Origin: Leptospira venezuelensis
Lineage (GTDB): Bacteria; Spirochaetota; Leptospiria; Leptospirales; Leptospiraceae
Length of the DNA stretch: 14,298 nucleotides
Assembly: GCF_002150035.1 (NCBI RefSeq)
Contig: NZ_NETS01000021.1
Location: forward strand, 1-14,298
Direction of reading: 5' to 3'
A program made the translations under genes and the position numbers. Positions 13,132 to 14,298 of the stretch are shown piece after piece. Below the pieces are notes generated by a model. The model was given only the letters and a program-made list of their open reading frames with translations. It did not search any database and had not been told where the DNA came from. Position 1 is the stretch's first letter, and each line of letters opens with the position of its first letter.

Positions 13132-13851
13132 ATGTTTCAAAAGATCCGATTAATTTGTTTATTCTTCTTCGTTATACTTAATCTTTATTACTGTAAAAAA
13201 GAGACTAATTTAGCCTCAGATGAATTGGGGACTATAAAAGAAGAGCTTAATCCAACTTCTGATGAATTGACGACCATGTTTGTTTCAGAATTTAAGGGAA
13301 CTGATCTAAAATCGAAGCCATCTTTAGATTCAGAGCCTATTGGAACTATTTCATACGGAGAAGAAATCGAAGTTGTAGAGAAATTAGAGAATAAATGGAT
13401 AAAGATCAGATGGAATGATAAAACAGGATGGATTGCAGAGGATAAGCGGGCAATTTTAACTAATATTGAATCAGTTGATTATTCATTAAGAATACCTGAG
13501 ACAAATCAATACTGGATGATTGGGCTTGATAATAAAAAGAATAAGAAAATCCTAATTTCATTTGCGACTTTTGAGATTTGGAAAACCTTCACCAAGATTG
13601 AATTTGCGACTTCTGGAATTAATACTCCTATTTGGACAGATACGAATGGAAACTTTGTTATAACAACAAAACCTATTAATGGGAAATTCTTCGGTTTAAG
13701 AGGAAAAATACTTCATCAGGGCGAATTTTCCGAATGTGAGGGGAGTATGCCTTTTGAAGGTTTCCACGAAGTCTATAGTATCGTTGAAAGTAAAATAGCT
13801 TTAGAGAGCTCTTTGAAATTAGCGATAATCGGAGAGCCTTGCGAGCTATAG
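13132..13851 (+). CDS. SH3b-domain lipoprotein, cassette 19
   Basis: The product is 239 aa. Lipoprotein signal: K4, R6, hydrophobic 7-18, lipobox LYYC with Cys21. Residues 29-46 contain two related pieces (SDELGTIKEELNP, TSDELTTM), a short linker duplication. An SH3b domain spans about 50-105: FKGTDLKSKPSLDSEPIGTI, a Gly-Glu turn, NKWIKIRW and TGWIAED. The C-terminal 130 residues are unassigned and end in two Cys. It shares the plan, not close sequence, of the cassette 6 lipoprotein. AAGGGG (13122-13127) is a strong ribosome binding site 4 nt before the ATG. Cassette 13080-13997; arms 13079-13095 and 13852-13868 match at 15 of 17 positions, the end arm starting right after the stop. Confidence 0.85.
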   Translation: MFQKIRLICLFFFVILNLYYCKKETNLASDELGTIKEELNPTSDELTTMFVSEFKGTDLKSKPSLDSEPIGTISYGEEIEVVEKLENKWIKIRWNDKTGWIAEDKRAILTNIESVDYSLRIPETNQYWMIGLDNKKNKKILISFATFEIWKTFTKIEFATSGINTPIWTDTNGNFVITTKPINGKFFGLRGKILHQGEFSECEGSMPFEGFHEVYSIVESKIALESSLKLAIIGEPCEL

Positions 13852-13861
13852 CGGTCACTTC

Positions 13862-14003
13862 GTCTAACTATCGGTGCTTCCGCTCCGCTCGTGGATCGCT
13901 ACGCGACCACTCGCTCGGGCTACGCCACATTTGCTTCTGTCACTCGTCTTGCAGCGGCAAGTCTCGCGCCATCGCAAACGTCGGAACACCTTGGTCGTTA
14001 TAC
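13862..14003 (+). repeat. attC-19 (142 bp)
   Basis: R'' is GTCTAAC (13862-13868) and R' is GTTATAC (13997-14003). L'' GGTGCTTCCG and L' CGGAACACC belong to the first class. The inner hairpin CTTGCAGCGGCAAG is the same as in the partial attC-0. Confidence 0.93.
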
Positions 14004-14016
14004 GCCATGATGAACA

Positions 14017-14298
14017 ATGAAAACTATTAAAAAAAATATTCTATTTATAATAATACTACTAGTTAGCTGCATAAAAGAAGAAACAAATACTCCACTTGGC
14101 ATTTTAACAAAGGATAAATTGCTCAAAAACCAATGGTCTAGTTTTGGAATGTTATTTTCTTATGGGAATACGATGACGTTTAAAATGGACGACAGTTATA
14201 TTGAAGAATTTATAGGTGAAGGCTGTGGAGGAAATTCTGGGAAGTATACTTTAGTTGGAAACACGGTTCACTTAGTTGCTAGTGAAAACTCCTTATGT
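14017..14298 (+). CDS. Partial putative lipoprotein, cassette 20
   Basis: The frame is open from ATG 14017 to the window edge, giving 94 residues with the C-terminus missing. Signal: KTIKKN, hydrophobic 8-16, lipobox LVSC with Cys18. The mature part contains W41 (NQWSSFG) and FKMDDSYIEEFIGEGCGGNSGKYT, similar in layout to the secreted protein of cassette 11. An upstream ATG pair (14007) gives only a 7-codon frame. Its cassette starts at 13998. Confidence 0.75.
   Translation, partial: MKTIKKNILFIIILLVSCIKEETNTPLGILTKDKLLKNQWSSFGMLFSYGNTMTFKMDDSYIEEFIGEGCGGNSGKYTLVGNTVHLVASENSLC

Larger units (their letters stand above)
1..14298 (+). mobile_element. Integron cassette array (interior)
   Basis: Nineteen complete cassettes and two partial ends, each made of one gene (or none) plus one attC site, follow each other head to tail. 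Junctions (the G of GTTANNC, where integron integrases cut between G and TT) lie at 86, 495, 1207, 2097, 2972, 3382, 4299, 5052, 5468, 6172, 7177, 7921, 8566, 9026, 9489, 10639, 11656, 12315, 13079 and 13997. The cassette-start hexamer TTANNC is the exact complement of the cassette's own R'' in 18 of 19 cassettes, as expected for units that have existed as circles. All genes read rightward, so the integrase end should lie left of the window. No tyrosine integrase, attI or transposase is visible. Unrelated genes with conserved spacers rule out an ordinary operon. Confidence 0.95.

Noticed and set aside
1..14298. CRISPR array
   Set aside because: Repeats are 139-170 bp, imperfect and 400-1150 bp apart, with genes between. 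They fit attC, not CRISPR.
1..14298. Transposons or insertion sequences bounded by the inverted arms
   Set aside because: There is no transposase and no target duplication. G^TTANNC junctions and L/R boxes identify integron sites.

Overview
The window is the inside of a long integron gene-cassette array. It holds 19 complete cassettes and the start of a twentieth, all in the same orientation. Between them lie 19 complete attC recombination sites and one partial one. Each attC is 139-170 bp and GC-rich, starts with an R'' box (consensus NNNTAAC) and ends with an R' box (GTTANNC). Each lies in AT-rich, mostly single-gene DNA. No integrase, attI or array promoter is present; by cassette polarity these should lie to the left. 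The host looks like a spirochaete, most likely Leptospira or a relative. The reasons are low-GC genes, several lipoproteins with relaxed spirochaete-type lipoboxes (LNC, LFC, FNC, YYC), and SH3b, YcxB-like and FlgO-like accessory proteins. The host call is inference.

Layout, with cassette n ending at attC-n: attC-0 (partial), 1; cassette 1, ORF-less repeat; 2, lipoprotein; 3, membrane protein with a TTG start; 4, VapBC toxin-antitoxin; 5, ORF-less repeat; 6, SH3b lipoprotein; 7, YcxB-like membrane protein; 8, ORF-less repeat; 9, macrodomain (YmdB-like); 10, PD-(D/E)XK-like protein with an altered active site; 11, secreted Cys-rich protein; 12, two-TM protein; 13 and 14, tandem copies of a second ORF-less cassette; 15, 332-aa beta-rich protein; 16, FlgO-like lipoprotein; 17, HEPN-motif protein; 18, YcxB-like membrane protein; 19, SH3b lipoprotein; 20, partial lipoprotein. 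The genes do not form a pathway. What they share is the mobilisation module.

The most striking observation is not a gene. In all 19 complete cassettes the first 14-21 bases are the inverted complement of the bases ending at that cassette's own R'' box, well beyond the 7-bp R boxes. The sequence differs between cassettes but matches within each. At one fixed place, about 11 bases in, the start arm always has A and the end arm always C. That is a mismatch if the top strand folds but a G.T wobble if the bottom strand folds, and the bottom strand is the one integron integrases use. These extended arms can pair fully only within one cassette, above all in the excised circle. This suggests selection on the circular form or a trace of how cassettes are made. 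Other points are L-box covariation in four classes with a conserved extrahelical base, one chimeric attC (attC-17), two families of repeated ORF-less cassettes (one with a conserved hairpin, one with a possible outward promoter), stop codons supplied by attC, and possible hybrid promoters whose -35 lies in the attC end.
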